DNA of 5,784 bases from assembly GCA_017559045.1 (NCBI GenBank), contig JAFYTB010000165.1:1-5784 (forward strand), in the 5' to 3' direction. Both the position numbers and the translations under genes were made by a program. Shown one piece after another: positions 1 to 5,199 of the stretch. Origin of the DNA: Eggerthellaceae bacterium (GTDB lineage Bacteria > Actinomycetota > Coriobacteriia > Coriobacteriales > Eggerthellaceae). Under the pieces are notes generated by a model. It ran no database searches, had not been told where the DNA came from, and saw nothing but the letters and a program-made list of their open reading frames with translations. Each line of letters starts with the position of its first letter. Position 1 is the first letter of the stretch.

Positions 1-82
1 CCGAATAGCTTCACCTCAAATCACCGTGCCGCAACGCGCGGGGCTCGTGGCACTGCGCCTCGAAGCACCACGGCTCGATGTG

Positions 83-874
83 CTAGATCTCGATGCGCTC
101 GAAGAAATCAACGCCCATTCCGCACAGCGGGCACTCATATCCCTCCGGAAGCTCGTCGAGATACTCGATGTGACCGCACAGCGTGCATTGCCAGGCGTAT
201 TTCTTGGGTGCAGCCTCCGTAGACTCAGGCGCTTCGGCGGGCGCAGCTTCGACCGCCATCTCGGACGCCATCTCAGGCGCAGCTTCGGCCGCCATCTCGG
301 GCGCTGCCGCAGACGCAGCCTCAGCCGCCGTCTCGAGCACCCCACCAGCTGCAACCCCAGCCGCCTCTTCCTTCGGCTCATAAGACGAAGCCTTCGGCGG
401 AGTCTTGCCGCGAAGCACCTCGTGATAGTAGGCATACGTCATGGGCTTGCCGTCGATAGCCTCAGCCTGCTCGACCTCACCAATGAACATGATGTGCGTA
501 CCCACGTCAACGGTCTCGATCACGCGCATCGAGAACCACGCAGCCGCCTGCTCGGTCACATAGGGCACACCCGCGGCGTCCTCAGCGTAGGCGACGTCGG
601 CGAACTTATCCACCTCGAGACTCGAGCGGAATCCAAACACGCCAACCAGATCCATCGTTGCTTGCTCGGAAAGCACCGAAACAGCGTATCGACCAGAGTT
701 TAGGATGGCCTGAGTAGTTGCGTTCTCCTTGTTCAGAGCAACCGAAACGCGCGGCGGCGTCGACGTGACCTGCTGAAACGTGTTGACCACACAGCCAAAC
801 TTGCGGCCGCCATCCGCAGCAGTGACGATATACAGTCCGTAGCTCAGCTTATGAAACGCAGCTCTATCGATCAT
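83..874 (-). CDS. Flavin reductase-like domain fused to rubredoxin (high-molecular-weight rubredoxin type)
   Basis: Predicted cytoplasmic electron-transfer flavoprotein of 263 aa. Residues 1-165 resemble the FMN-binding split-barrel flavin reductase family: GLYIVTA near residue 13, VVNTFQQVTS at 29-38, PPRVSVALNKEN at 40-51, and later GTHIMFIGEVE and TYAYYHEVLRGKTPP. Residues 166-223 are a low-complexity Ala/Glu/Pro/Met linker. The C-terminal 40 residues form a short rubredoxin-like domain with CxxCG at 230-233 and CPLCG at 248-251, spaced as in rubrerythrin tails rather than classical rubredoxin. Known relatives (Hrb of acetogens) pass electrons from NAD(P)H oxidoreductases to flavodiiron proteins that reduce O2 or NO; that role here is inferred, and no partner gene is in the window. 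The ATG at 874 follows an AAAGGGA Shine-Dalgarno about 6 nt upstream. There is no signal peptide. It is divergent from the regulator at 1171. Confidence 0.92.
   Translation of the reverse strand: MIDRAAFHKLSYGLYIVTAADGGRKFGCVVNTFQQVTSTPPRVSVALNKENATTQAILNSGRYAVSVLSEQATMDLVGVFGFRSSLEVDKFADVAYAEDAAGVPYVTEQAAAWFSMRVIETVDVGTHIMFIGEVEQAEAIDGKPMTYAYYHEVLRGKTPPKASSYEPKEEAAGVAAGGVLETAAEAASAAAPEMAAEAAPEMASEMAVEAAPAEAPESTEAAPKKYAWQCTLCGHIEYLDELPEGYECPLCGMGVDFFERIEI
241..300. repeat. 36-bp period direct repeat in the linker of the rubredoxin fusion
   Basis: The 24 bases at 241-264 recur at 277-300 with one mismatch, a period of 36 bp or 12 codons. They encode part of the Ala/Glu/Met/Pro-rich linker (about residues 192-212) between the flavin and rubredoxin domains; PEMA(S/A)E-type units can be read in the protein. 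Because the period is a multiple of three, slippage would change linker length without breaking the frame. Confidence 0.8.
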
Positions 875-959
875 GGCGATCCCTTTCCCGACGCGCCCAA
901 ACGCAAGTGCCTAAGCTCGAACACCAAACCCGAGCGCACAAGACATTCTCCTTCGCCGT

Positions 960-965
960 ATTGTA
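960..965 (-). promoter_or_regulatory. Possible -10 box for the rubredoxin fusion gene
   Basis: The minus strand reads TACAAT here, one mismatch from TATAAT, about 86 nt upstream of the ATG at 874. No convincing TTGACA-like -35 lies 16-18 nt upstream, so the call is tentative. The box overlaps the 6-bp palindrome TGTACA at 962-967. Confidence 0.3.
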
Positions 966-994
966 CACTCCGAGAATGGGCAACCGACTGTTTC

Positions 995-1023
995 TTGCTC
1001 GGCGTCGTTCCGTGTCCGAGAAT
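995..1023 (+). promoter_or_regulatory. Possible promoter of the XRE/TipAS regulator
   Basis: TTGCTC at 995-1000 is followed after 17 nt by GAGAAT at 1018-1023, about 150 nt before the GTG at 1171. Both hexamers match the sigma-70 consensus at four of six positions, so this is only a candidate. If real, transcription would start just before the direct repeats at 1036-1099, which would then sit in an operator position. Confidence 0.25.
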
Positions 1024-1035
1024 AGACAAGGAACA

Positions 1036-1099
1036 GAAGTCACCGACCGAAGAAAGCGCCTGAAGAATTCACCGCGCGAAGAAATCGCACGGAGAAGTC
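1036..1099. repeat. Imperfect direct repeats with 29-bp spacing upstream of the regulator
   Basis: The 20 bases at 1040-1059 (TCACCGACCGAAGAAAGCGC) recur at 1069-1088 with three mismatches. Each copy is preceded by AGAA plus G or T, and a third AGAAGTC block begins at 1093, again 29 bp on but diverging afterwards. The repeats lie between the divergent rubredoxin fusion and the regulator, where operators would be expected. Binding by the regulator is inference. Confidence 0.55.
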
Positions 1100-1170
1100 G
1101 GAAGCGGAAAACGCCCGAGCAATTGCACTGAGATCGCGGGCGGAAATCGCGCCAACCAGAAAGGACCGTC

Positions 1171-1998
1171 GTGGCGACCAAAGATGTCATCAGCGCCATC
1201 CGCAAGGAGGCGGGCCTCACTCAAGGCGAGATGGCCCGCAGGCTCTATGTCACCCGCCAGGCTGTCTCTCGATGGGAAACCGGCGAAACCGCTCCCGGCA
1301 TCGACATGGTCAAGCTCATCTGCGTCACCTTCGGCGTGCCGCTTGAGCGATTCTTCGAAATGCCCACGAGCTACTACTGCCAATGCTGCAGCATGCCCAT
1401 GCCCGAAGAGAAGGCACGCGGCACCGAGGCGGACGGCTCACCGAGCTCCGACTTCTGCTCGCATTGCTACAAATTCGGCGACTTCGTTGTCGAAAACACT
1501 AGCATGGACGAATTCATCGAAGCCATGGCGCCACTCGAAGCAAAGGCGCTAGGCATAACCACCGAGGAGGCGGTATCGCTTATGGCCACAATGTTGCCCC
1601 ATCTGAAGCGTTGGAAAGAAGTCGAAGAGAACGAAGCTGCCTACGGAAAGGAGCTGCGTGAGTCTTTCGGCGACGACGTAATCGATGCAGCGAACGAGAA
1701 GTATGTCTCCATGGGCGAGACCTCGCATATGCGCGCCGACGAGCTCGAGCTCGCCATCAAGGAACAGCTGAGGCGCGCCATGGAAACCGGCGGAGTCGAC
1801 GGCCCCGAGGCTCAGAAGCTGGTCGCCATGCACAAGCAGTGGCTCACCATGTACTGGCCCGACGGCCTCTACACCCCGGAGGCACACAAGGGCCTCGCCG
1901 ACGGCTACGTCGCAGATGAGCGCTTCAAGAAGTACTACGAAGCAGTCGCTCCGGGCGCAACGCAATTCCTCCGCGACGCAATTCACGCCTGCGTTTAG
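1171..1998 (+). CDS. XRE-family regulator with zinc ribbon and TipAS-like ligand domain
   Basis: Predicted DNA-binding transcription factor of 275 aa with three domains. Residues 5-62 are an XRE/Cro-type helix-turn-helix (LTQGEMARRLYVTRQAVSRWE at 16-36, then a segment ending FGVPLERFF). Residues 68-150 match the putative zinc ribbon family often joined to HTH domains: C70, C73, C96 and C99 are the likely zinc ligands, followed by the EEA...LPHLKRW segment. Residues 155-275 resemble TipAS, the antibiotic-recognition domain of TipA-like regulators, with a closing signature around YTPEAHKGLADGYVAD and APGATQFLRDAIHA. TipAS binds thiopeptides in Streptomyces TipA; the ligand here is unknown. GTG at 1171 is chosen because AGAAAGGA lies 6 nt upstream and the HTH starts at once. 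It may regulate itself and the divergent rubredoxin fusion (inference). Confidence 0.92.
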   Translation: MATKDVISAIRKEAGLTQGEMARRLYVTRQAVSRWETGETAPGIDMVKLICVTFGVPLERFFEMPTSYYCQCCSMPMPEEKARGTEADGSPSSDFCSHCYKFGDFVVENTSMDEFIEAMAPLEAKALGITTEEAVSLMATMLPHLKRWKEVEENEAAYGKELRESFGDDVIDAANEKYVSMGETSHMRADELELAIKEQLRRAMETGGVDGPEAQKLVAMHKQWLTMYWPDGLYTPEAHKGLADGYVADERFKKYYEAVAPGATQFLRDAIHACV

Positions 1999-2004
1999 GC
2001 GAAG

Positions 2005-2065
2005 AGGCACAACGGGGAGCCACGCAAGGCGAACGACGGGGCCTCACAAGGCAAACGACGGGGCC
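2005..2065. repeat. 22-bp tandem repeat in the convergent intergenic gap
   Basis: The 21 bases at 2023-2043 (CGCAAGGCGAACGACGGGGCC) recur at 2045-2065 with two mismatches, a 22-bp period. A decayed third unit (AGGCACAACGGGGAGCC) begins at 2005. The array lies just after the regulator stop codon and before the convergent lipoprotein gene. No coding potential is apparent and the role is unknown. Confidence 0.75.
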
Positions 2066-2089
2066 GCGCCCATGCAGCGGCGCTAGCCC
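2061..2089. terminator. GC-rich hairpin between convergent genes
   Basis: GCCGC at 2063-2067 pairs with GCGGC at 2077-2081; alternatively GGGC at 2061-2064 pairs with GCCC at 2086-2089. It lies between two convergent genes, where a bidirectional terminator would be expected. There is no T-tract on either side, so intrinsic termination is doubtful. Confidence 0.3.
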
Positions 2090-2098
2090 GAACAACAA

Positions 2099-2953
2099 CT
2101 AGTAATACAGCTGGCGAATGACGCTCTCGCACAGCGAGGCGTCCATGCCGCAGCTCATAGCGGGGTTGTACAGCAGCTTCAGAAGCAGCAGATCGACGTC
2201 GGACATCTCCTTCACGTCCGACCCGTACTGATAGATGACGCTATCCTCGCGCAGCACGCTGTCCTGAACAGGGCCAAGTCCGTTGTAGATTTCCTCCACG
2301 ATGACGGAAGCACGCAAATCTTGGTCGATGTCATCCCGGCAGCCCAAAACAGCGCTGTAGATCTCGTCGTCATACGCCCAGAAGCGAACGGCTCCATCCA
2401 GGCATTCCCCCTCGGCGACAAAGGCCTCCGTGCGCTCAATCAACTCTGCCTCGCCGCAGAAATAAATATCCATCGAAGCGGCCTGACCTTTTGCAGCTTC
2501 GACCATGCCCGGGAAGCCCTCAACGCCATTCACTTCGCGTACGAACGATTCAATAACAGCTCGATCAGCAGCAGTGCAGTTACCGTGAATACGGAAAGTC
2601 ACAGGCGCGACCCACTTCTGCAGGGCGCTCACATCTCCCTCGTGAACGAACTCGGCACCGAGGCAGACCTCCATGAAGTAGGCGACAACATCGTCGGCTG
2701 ACAACCCGTCCACATACAAAGCGGAATGCCCGGGCTGCGAGGTCGGAGGATCCTGCTCACCCGAAGGATTTTGCTCATCCGCAGGGATGTCTTCCACAGG
2801 AAGGCCTTCGGTCTCCCCTGCAGCCGGCTGATCGGACTCCGCCTCTCCCCCGCCCGAAGACTCGGAACCCGAGCAAGCAAGAAGGCCGAAAGACAGCACA
2901 AGAACAGCGATCAGCATCGCGATGGTTGGCACTACCGAACGGATCTTTTCCAT
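2099..2953 (-). CDS. DUF2927-domain lipoprotein
   Basis: Predicted exported, membrane-anchored lipoprotein of 284 aa, function unknown. The N-terminus has basic residues, a hydrophobic stretch and the lipobox LLAC with Cys27 as the likely lipidated residue. Residues 28-76 are a Ser/Gly/Glu/Pro-rich, probably disordered tether. The remainder resembles DUF2927: a segment about residues 110-124 (LQKWVAPVTFRIHG), EEIYNGLGPVQDS at 220-232, then a Tyr/Asp-rich stretch with LLYNP at 260-264 and a CGMD segment at 268-271. An EE motif followed by LLYNP and a Gly-Met is typical of this family, some members of which look peptidase-like; activity here is not shown. ATG at 2953 is preferred to upstream in-frame starts because it gives a complete signal peptide, and GGAAAGGG lies about 10 nt upstream. 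It appears monocistronic. Confidence 0.85.
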   Translation of the reverse strand: MEKIRSVVPTIAMLIAVLVLSFGLLACSGSESSGGGEAESDQPAAGETEGLPVEDIPADEQNPSGEQDPPTSQPGHSALYVDGLSADDVVAYFMEVCLGAEFVHEGDVSALQKWVAPVTFRIHGNCTAADRAVIESFVREVNGVEGFPGMVEAAKGQAASMDIYFCGEAELIERTEAFVAEGECLDGAVRFWAYDDEIYSAVLGCRDDIDQDLRASVIVEEIYNGLGPVQDSVLREDSVIYQYGSDVKEMSDVDLLLLKLLYNPAMSCGMDASLCESVIRQLYY

Positions 2954-2977
2954 AAGCCGCCCGCCCTTTCCGAGTTC

Positions 2978-2993
2978 GCGCGCCCAAGCGCGC
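2978..2993. promoter_or_regulatory. GCGCGC-N4-GCGCGC dyad in the lipoprotein leader
   Basis: Two perfect GCGCGC arms flank CCAA, 25-40 nt upstream of the lipoprotein ATG and just beyond its Shine-Dalgarno. It could fold as a stable 6-bp hairpin in the mRNA leader or act as an operator. In GC-rich DNA such a dyad can also arise by chance. Confidence 0.35.
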
Positions 2994-3037
2994 ACCAAGC
3001 CCGACACCGGCATCAAGCGCATCGAGGCTACACGAAC

Positions 3038-3043
3038 AGAATA
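3038..3043 (-). promoter_or_regulatory. Possible -10 box for the lipoprotein gene
   Basis: The minus strand reads TATTCT, within an AT-rich patch, about 85 nt upstream of the ATG at 2953. The hexamer 17 nt upstream is TTTTTC, a poor -35 that falls inside the first unit of the repeat array. This is the best -10-like hexamer I see in this leader, but it is weak. Confidence 0.25.
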
Positions 3044-3061
3044 ATCCAGAATCACCCAGCG

Positions 3062-3205
3062 AAAAACAAGGGTGACGGCCAAACCGAACTGCAATGTAAA
3101 ACAAGAGTGGCAAGCAAACTGAGTCGCAGCACAAAACAAGGGCAGCAAGCAAACTGATCCCAGCGCAAAGCAAAGGCAGCGGCCAAACAAAACCCAGCGA
3201 AAAAG
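3062..3205. repeat. Degenerate 34-36 bp tandem repeat array, about four copies
   Basis: Units begin at 3062, 3098, 3133 and 3167, each opening with AAAACAAGG or a close variant. They continue with GCAAGCAAACTGA or GGCCAAAC and end CCAGCG or CGCAGCAC. The second and third units are the most alike. A partial fifth unit starts near 3200 and runs into the terminator; CCCAGCG also precedes the first unit. Units abut with no unique spacers, so this is not CRISPR. The array lies between the flavoprotein terminator and the lipoprotein promoter region and is richer in A than its surroundings. Confidence 0.75.
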
Positions 3206-3237
3206 AAAACACCCGGAACCTCTTGGGTTCCGGGTGT
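3199..3237 (-). terminator. Intrinsic terminator of the exported flavoprotein gene
   Basis: A 12-bp perfect stem (ACACCCGGAACC at 3209-3220 against GGTTCCGGGTGT at 3226-3237) with a 5-nt loop is followed on the minus strand by TTTCTTTTT. This is a textbook rho-independent terminator about 140 nt past the flavoprotein stop codon. No T-tract follows on the plus strand. Confidence 0.9.
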
Positions 3238-3243
3238 CATATC

Positions 3244-3295
3244 GGCCCAGCTTAGGGGGAGGATCAGCGTGCTGATTGAGGGAAAACGCTGGGCC
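3244..3295. other. Nested stem-loop in the flavoprotein 3' region
   Basis: GGCCCAGC at 3244-3251 pairs perfectly with GCTGGGCC at 3288-3295. Inside it, ATCAG at 3263-3267 pairs with CTGAT at 3272-3276. The two stems are separated by internal strands of similar length (about 11 nt each). The element lies just upstream of the intrinsic terminator on the minus-strand transcript. It could be a structured 3' UTR or part of a small RNA; its function is unknown. Confidence 0.5.
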
Positions 3296-3329
3296 CGAAT
3301 CTTCGAATTGCCTTATGCGGCCATTCTCA

Positions 3330-3356
3330 CCTCGCGCCCCAGAGGAGGGCGCGAGG
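3330..3356 (-). other. 10-bp stem-loop just after the flavoprotein stop
   Basis: CCTCGCGCCC at 3330-3339 pairs perfectly with GGGCGCGAGG at 3347-3356 around a 7-nt loop, about 20 nt past the stop codon at 3377. No T-run follows on the minus strand, so it is more likely an mRNA 3'-end protecting hairpin or a weak terminator than a strong intrinsic one. Confidence 0.6.
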
Positions 3357-3376
3357 CCAATCTAGCGAGTCGACTA

Positions 3377-4927
3377 TTAGCCGAGGAGAGCAACTGCGTT
3401 GCGAGCGGCGATACGGCCGGAGTTGCAGTTGTTAGCGTTGCAGGAAGCCGGAACGGACATCGTGTAGGTCTCACGATAGAGGTTGCAGCCGTCGGTGCCA
3501 GCAGCGAACAGGCCCGGAACCACAGCGCCCTTGGCGGTGATGACTTCCATGTTGCGGTTGGTGTCGATACCGCCGATGGAGGTCCAGAATGCGAGGTCCT
3601 GACGGAAGATGTAGAAGGGGCCAGTCTTCAGCGGAACCATGTTGGCAGCGGACTTAGCGTAGTCGTCGTCCTCGCCCTTGTCGCAAAGCTCGTTGTAGCG
3701 GTCGACGGTAGCCTTCAGCTGAACGGGGTCGAGACCCTGAAGCTCTGCAAGCTCCTCGATCGTGTCGGCCTTGTAGATGTTGTCGCCGGGGCACTGCTCG
3801 ACAGCAACGTCCATGTCAGCCTGCAGCTGACCGTAAGCGGTGCGAGCCTCGAACTCGTCGATGATGTCCTTGCTCATGACCAGGTAGGAAGCTTCCTGGG
3901 AGTGAACAGCGTTGGAGTTGCAGCCAGGTGCGAAGGAGCCTGCATCCTCGCTGACGTAGCGGACGCCGTCCTGGTTGACCCACAGAACCGGGCCACCACG
4001 ATGGATGGTCTGGGTCATGGTTGCGAAGAAGTCGATACCGAAGGAGAAGGGCTCACGCAGGAAGCAACGCTCGCGGGAAACGTCGTGTGCGCCAGCGGAG
4101 ATGGCCATGCGGAGGCCGTCGCCGTCGTGGCCCGGGAGACCGTGGTCGTTGGAGTAGGTCAGATCGTAGCCGCGCTCAGCCATGATCTCAGCGTTGTTTG
4201 CGTAACCGCCGGAAGCCAGAATGACTGCGGTAGCGTTCACCTGAAGGATGCTGCCGTCTTCCTTCTGAGCATAGAGACCCTTAACGACGCCGTCCTCGAT
4301 GATGAGGTCGAGAGCCGGGGTGCTGGTCATAACGGTAGCGCCGAGATTCTGTGCGCTCTCAACCATGGGCTCGATGTAGTTGCTGCCCTTGCCGTCCAGG
4401 AACCAGTGGAAAGCGTCGAACTTGCCGAGGCCGTGATAGTTGTCAACGACACCGGAGAACTTAACGCCATGAGAGATCATCCAGTCGATGTTCTCGCCAG
4501 AAGCCTCAACCATGTCCTTCCACAGAAGGTTGTTGATGCGGTAGTTGAAGAAGCTCTGCTCAGCATCGATGATGTCGCGGAAAGCGATGTCGGTGCCGAT
4601 GTTGGCCTCAGCCTGAAGCTTGGAGCCGATTGCGAACATACCCTCGGTCAGAGCGCCATTGCCGCCAACCTTGGACTGCTTCTCAAGAAGAAGAGTGTTT
4701 GCGCCGAGCTCAGCAGCCTGAACAGCAGCTGCAACGCCAGCGGAACCAGAACCGACGACGACAACGTCGAAGTCGAGGACCTCAGCCGGGTCGTAAGCAA
4801 CGCCCTCGGTTGCCTCAGGAGCAGCCTCGCCACCCTGAGAGCAGCCCACCAGCGTGCCCAGAGCTGCGGTCGATGCCAGAGCGATACCTGCGCCCTGCAG
4901 GAAGCTTCTTCTAGAAATACCCTTCAT
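3377..4927 (-). CDS. Tat-exported FAD-binding reductase-like lipoprotein (fumarate reductase/succinate dehydrogenase flavoprotein superfamily)
   Basis: Predicted exported flavoprotein of 516 aa. SRRSFLQG at residues 5-12 is a clear twin-arginine motif and LVGC at 26-29 a lipobox, so it should cross the membrane folded and be anchored outside by Cys29. FAD-binding features are GSGSAG at 59-64, Glu82 ending the second strand, GGNG at 88-91, SGGYANN at 239-245, and PGLFAAGTDG at 471-480. Canonical fumarate reductase residues seem absent: FWTSIGGI at 447-454 lacks the usual His, no TRD-like acid/base Arg follows RYVSED, and the C-terminus has YRE at 484-486 with C481, C496 and C501. The substrate is therefore unknown. 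No heme or FMN-attachment domain is fused, so electrons must come from a separate partner. ATG at 4927 has AAGGGAG 6 nt upstream. The leader holds two dyads. Confidence 0.9.
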   Translation of the reverse strand: MKGISRRSFLQGAGIALASTAALGTLVGCSQGGEAAPEATEGVAYDPAEVLDFDVVVVGSGSAGVAAAVQAAELGANTLLLEKQSKVGGNGALTEGMFAIGSKLQAEANIGTDIAFRDIIDAEQSFFNYRINNLLWKDMVEASGENIDWMISHGVKFSGVVDNYHGLGKFDAFHWFLDGKGSNYIEPMVESAQNLGATVMTSTPALDLIIEDGVVKGLYAQKEDGSILQVNATAVILASGGYANNAEIMAERGYDLTYSNDHGLPGHDGDGLRMAISAGAHDVSRERCFLREPFSFGIDFFATMTQTIHRGGPVLWVNQDGVRYVSEDAGSFAPGCNSNAVHSQEASYLVMSKDIIDEFEARTAYGQLQADMDVAVEQCPGDNIYKADTIEELAELQGLDPVQLKATVDRYNELCDKGEDDDYAKSAANMVPLKTGPFYIFRQDLAFWTSIGGIDTNRNMEVITAKGAVVPGLFAAGTDGCNLYRETYTMSVPASCNANNCNSGRIAARNAVALLG

Positions 4928-4939
4928 TGTTTCTCCCTT

Positions 4940-4955
4940 CACAATAAGGATTGTG
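4940..4955. promoter_or_regulatory. Perfect dyad CACAAT-N4-ATTGTG abutting the flavoprotein RBS
   Basis: A 16-bp perfect inverted repeat with 6-bp arms around AAGG sits directly against the Shine-Dalgarno (4932-4939) of the flavoprotein gene. The size and symmetry suit a dimeric regulator; in RNA it would form only a weak AU-rich hairpin. No dedicated regulator gene is adjacent in the window. Confidence 0.5.
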
Positions 4956-4956
4956 T

Positions 4957-4991
4957 CCATCCTCCGTGTGTATTCCGTTTCAAGAGGATGG
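4957..4991. promoter_or_regulatory. 8-bp inverted repeat CCATCCTC/GAGGATGG in the flavoprotein leader
   Basis: CCATCCTC at 4957-4964 and GAGGATGG at 4984-4991 are perfect inverted arms separated by 19 nt, beginning one base beyond the CACAAT/ATTGTG dyad. It may be a second operator or an 8-bp leader stem. The minus-strand TTGAAA at 4978-4983, inside it, is -35-like, but no well-spaced -10 follows. Confidence 0.45.
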
Positions 4992-5035
4992 GCCAAGAAT
5001 AGCAACCGCAAAGAAGTTGAGAAATGGGCACTAAC

Positions 5036-5072
5036 GCACGAACGCCCCGCGAAAAGCGGGGCGCAATCGTGC
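5036..5072 (-). terminator. Long GC hairpin downstream of the U32 gene
   Basis: CGCCCCGC at 5043-5050 pairs with GCGGGGCG at 5056-5063 around GAAAA, and GCACGA at 5036-5041 pairs with TCGTGC at 5067-5072, giving a 14-bp interrupted stem. It lies about 130 nt past the U32 stop and before the flavoprotein leader, where a terminator is expected. The following minus-strand sequence is not a T-tract, so termination may be weak or factor-assisted. Confidence 0.6.
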
Positions 5073-5127
5073 TTGCAGTATGAACGTGGGAGTATTAGCC
5101 CGTAAAACCGCTGATAAATCGTCGCGA

Positions 5128-5187
5128 AATCGCTCGGAAGTCGCCTTAACGCCGCAACAAAGTCGGTCCAGCGCCGCGACAAAGCCG
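5128..5187. repeat. Degenerate 22-bp period repeat downstream of the U32 gene
   Basis: The 16 bases at 5150-5165 (CGCCGCAACAAAGTCG) recur at 5172-5187 with two mismatches, a 22-bp period. AAGTCG at 5138-5143 keeps the same period one unit earlier, but that unit is otherwise decayed. It lies just after the U32 stop codon. Its role is unknown. Confidence 0.6.
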
Positions 5188-5199
5188 TCTCATCAGGGA

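Noticed and set aside
1..82. Terminator after the rubredoxin fusion
   Set aside because: Only weak 5-bp inverted pairs (GTGCC/GGCAC at 26-53, AGCAC/GTGCT at 64-84) and no T-tract; the region may continue beyond the window edge.
26..703. Plus-strand open frame opposite the rubredoxin fusion
   Set aside because: Arg/Leu-rich shadow of the GCN-rich linker and flavin domain; no domain or good ribosome site.
2954..3190. Upstream in-frame extension of the lipoprotein to an ATG at 3190
   Set aside because: It would translate the tandem repeat array, bury the signal peptide 80 residues inside the protein, and lacks a comparable ribosome site; ATG at 2953 gives a proper lipoprotein signal.
3062..3205. 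CRISPR array
   Set aside because: Units abut without unique spacers, vary between copies, and no cas gene is nearby.
3269..5002. A 577-codon open frame on the plus strand opposite the flavoprotein
   Set aside because: It mirrors the codon bias of the real gene, is Val/Leu/Ala-rich with no recognisable domain, and the minus-strand protein has unmistakable Tat and FAD motifs.
4928..5182. Upstream starts of the flavoprotein (ATG at 4960 or 5182)
   Set aside because: The 5182 start would translate the GC hairpin and both dyads. At 4960, GGAGG touches the ATG with no spacing. ATG at 4927 has a well-spaced AAGGGAG and a compact Tat signal.
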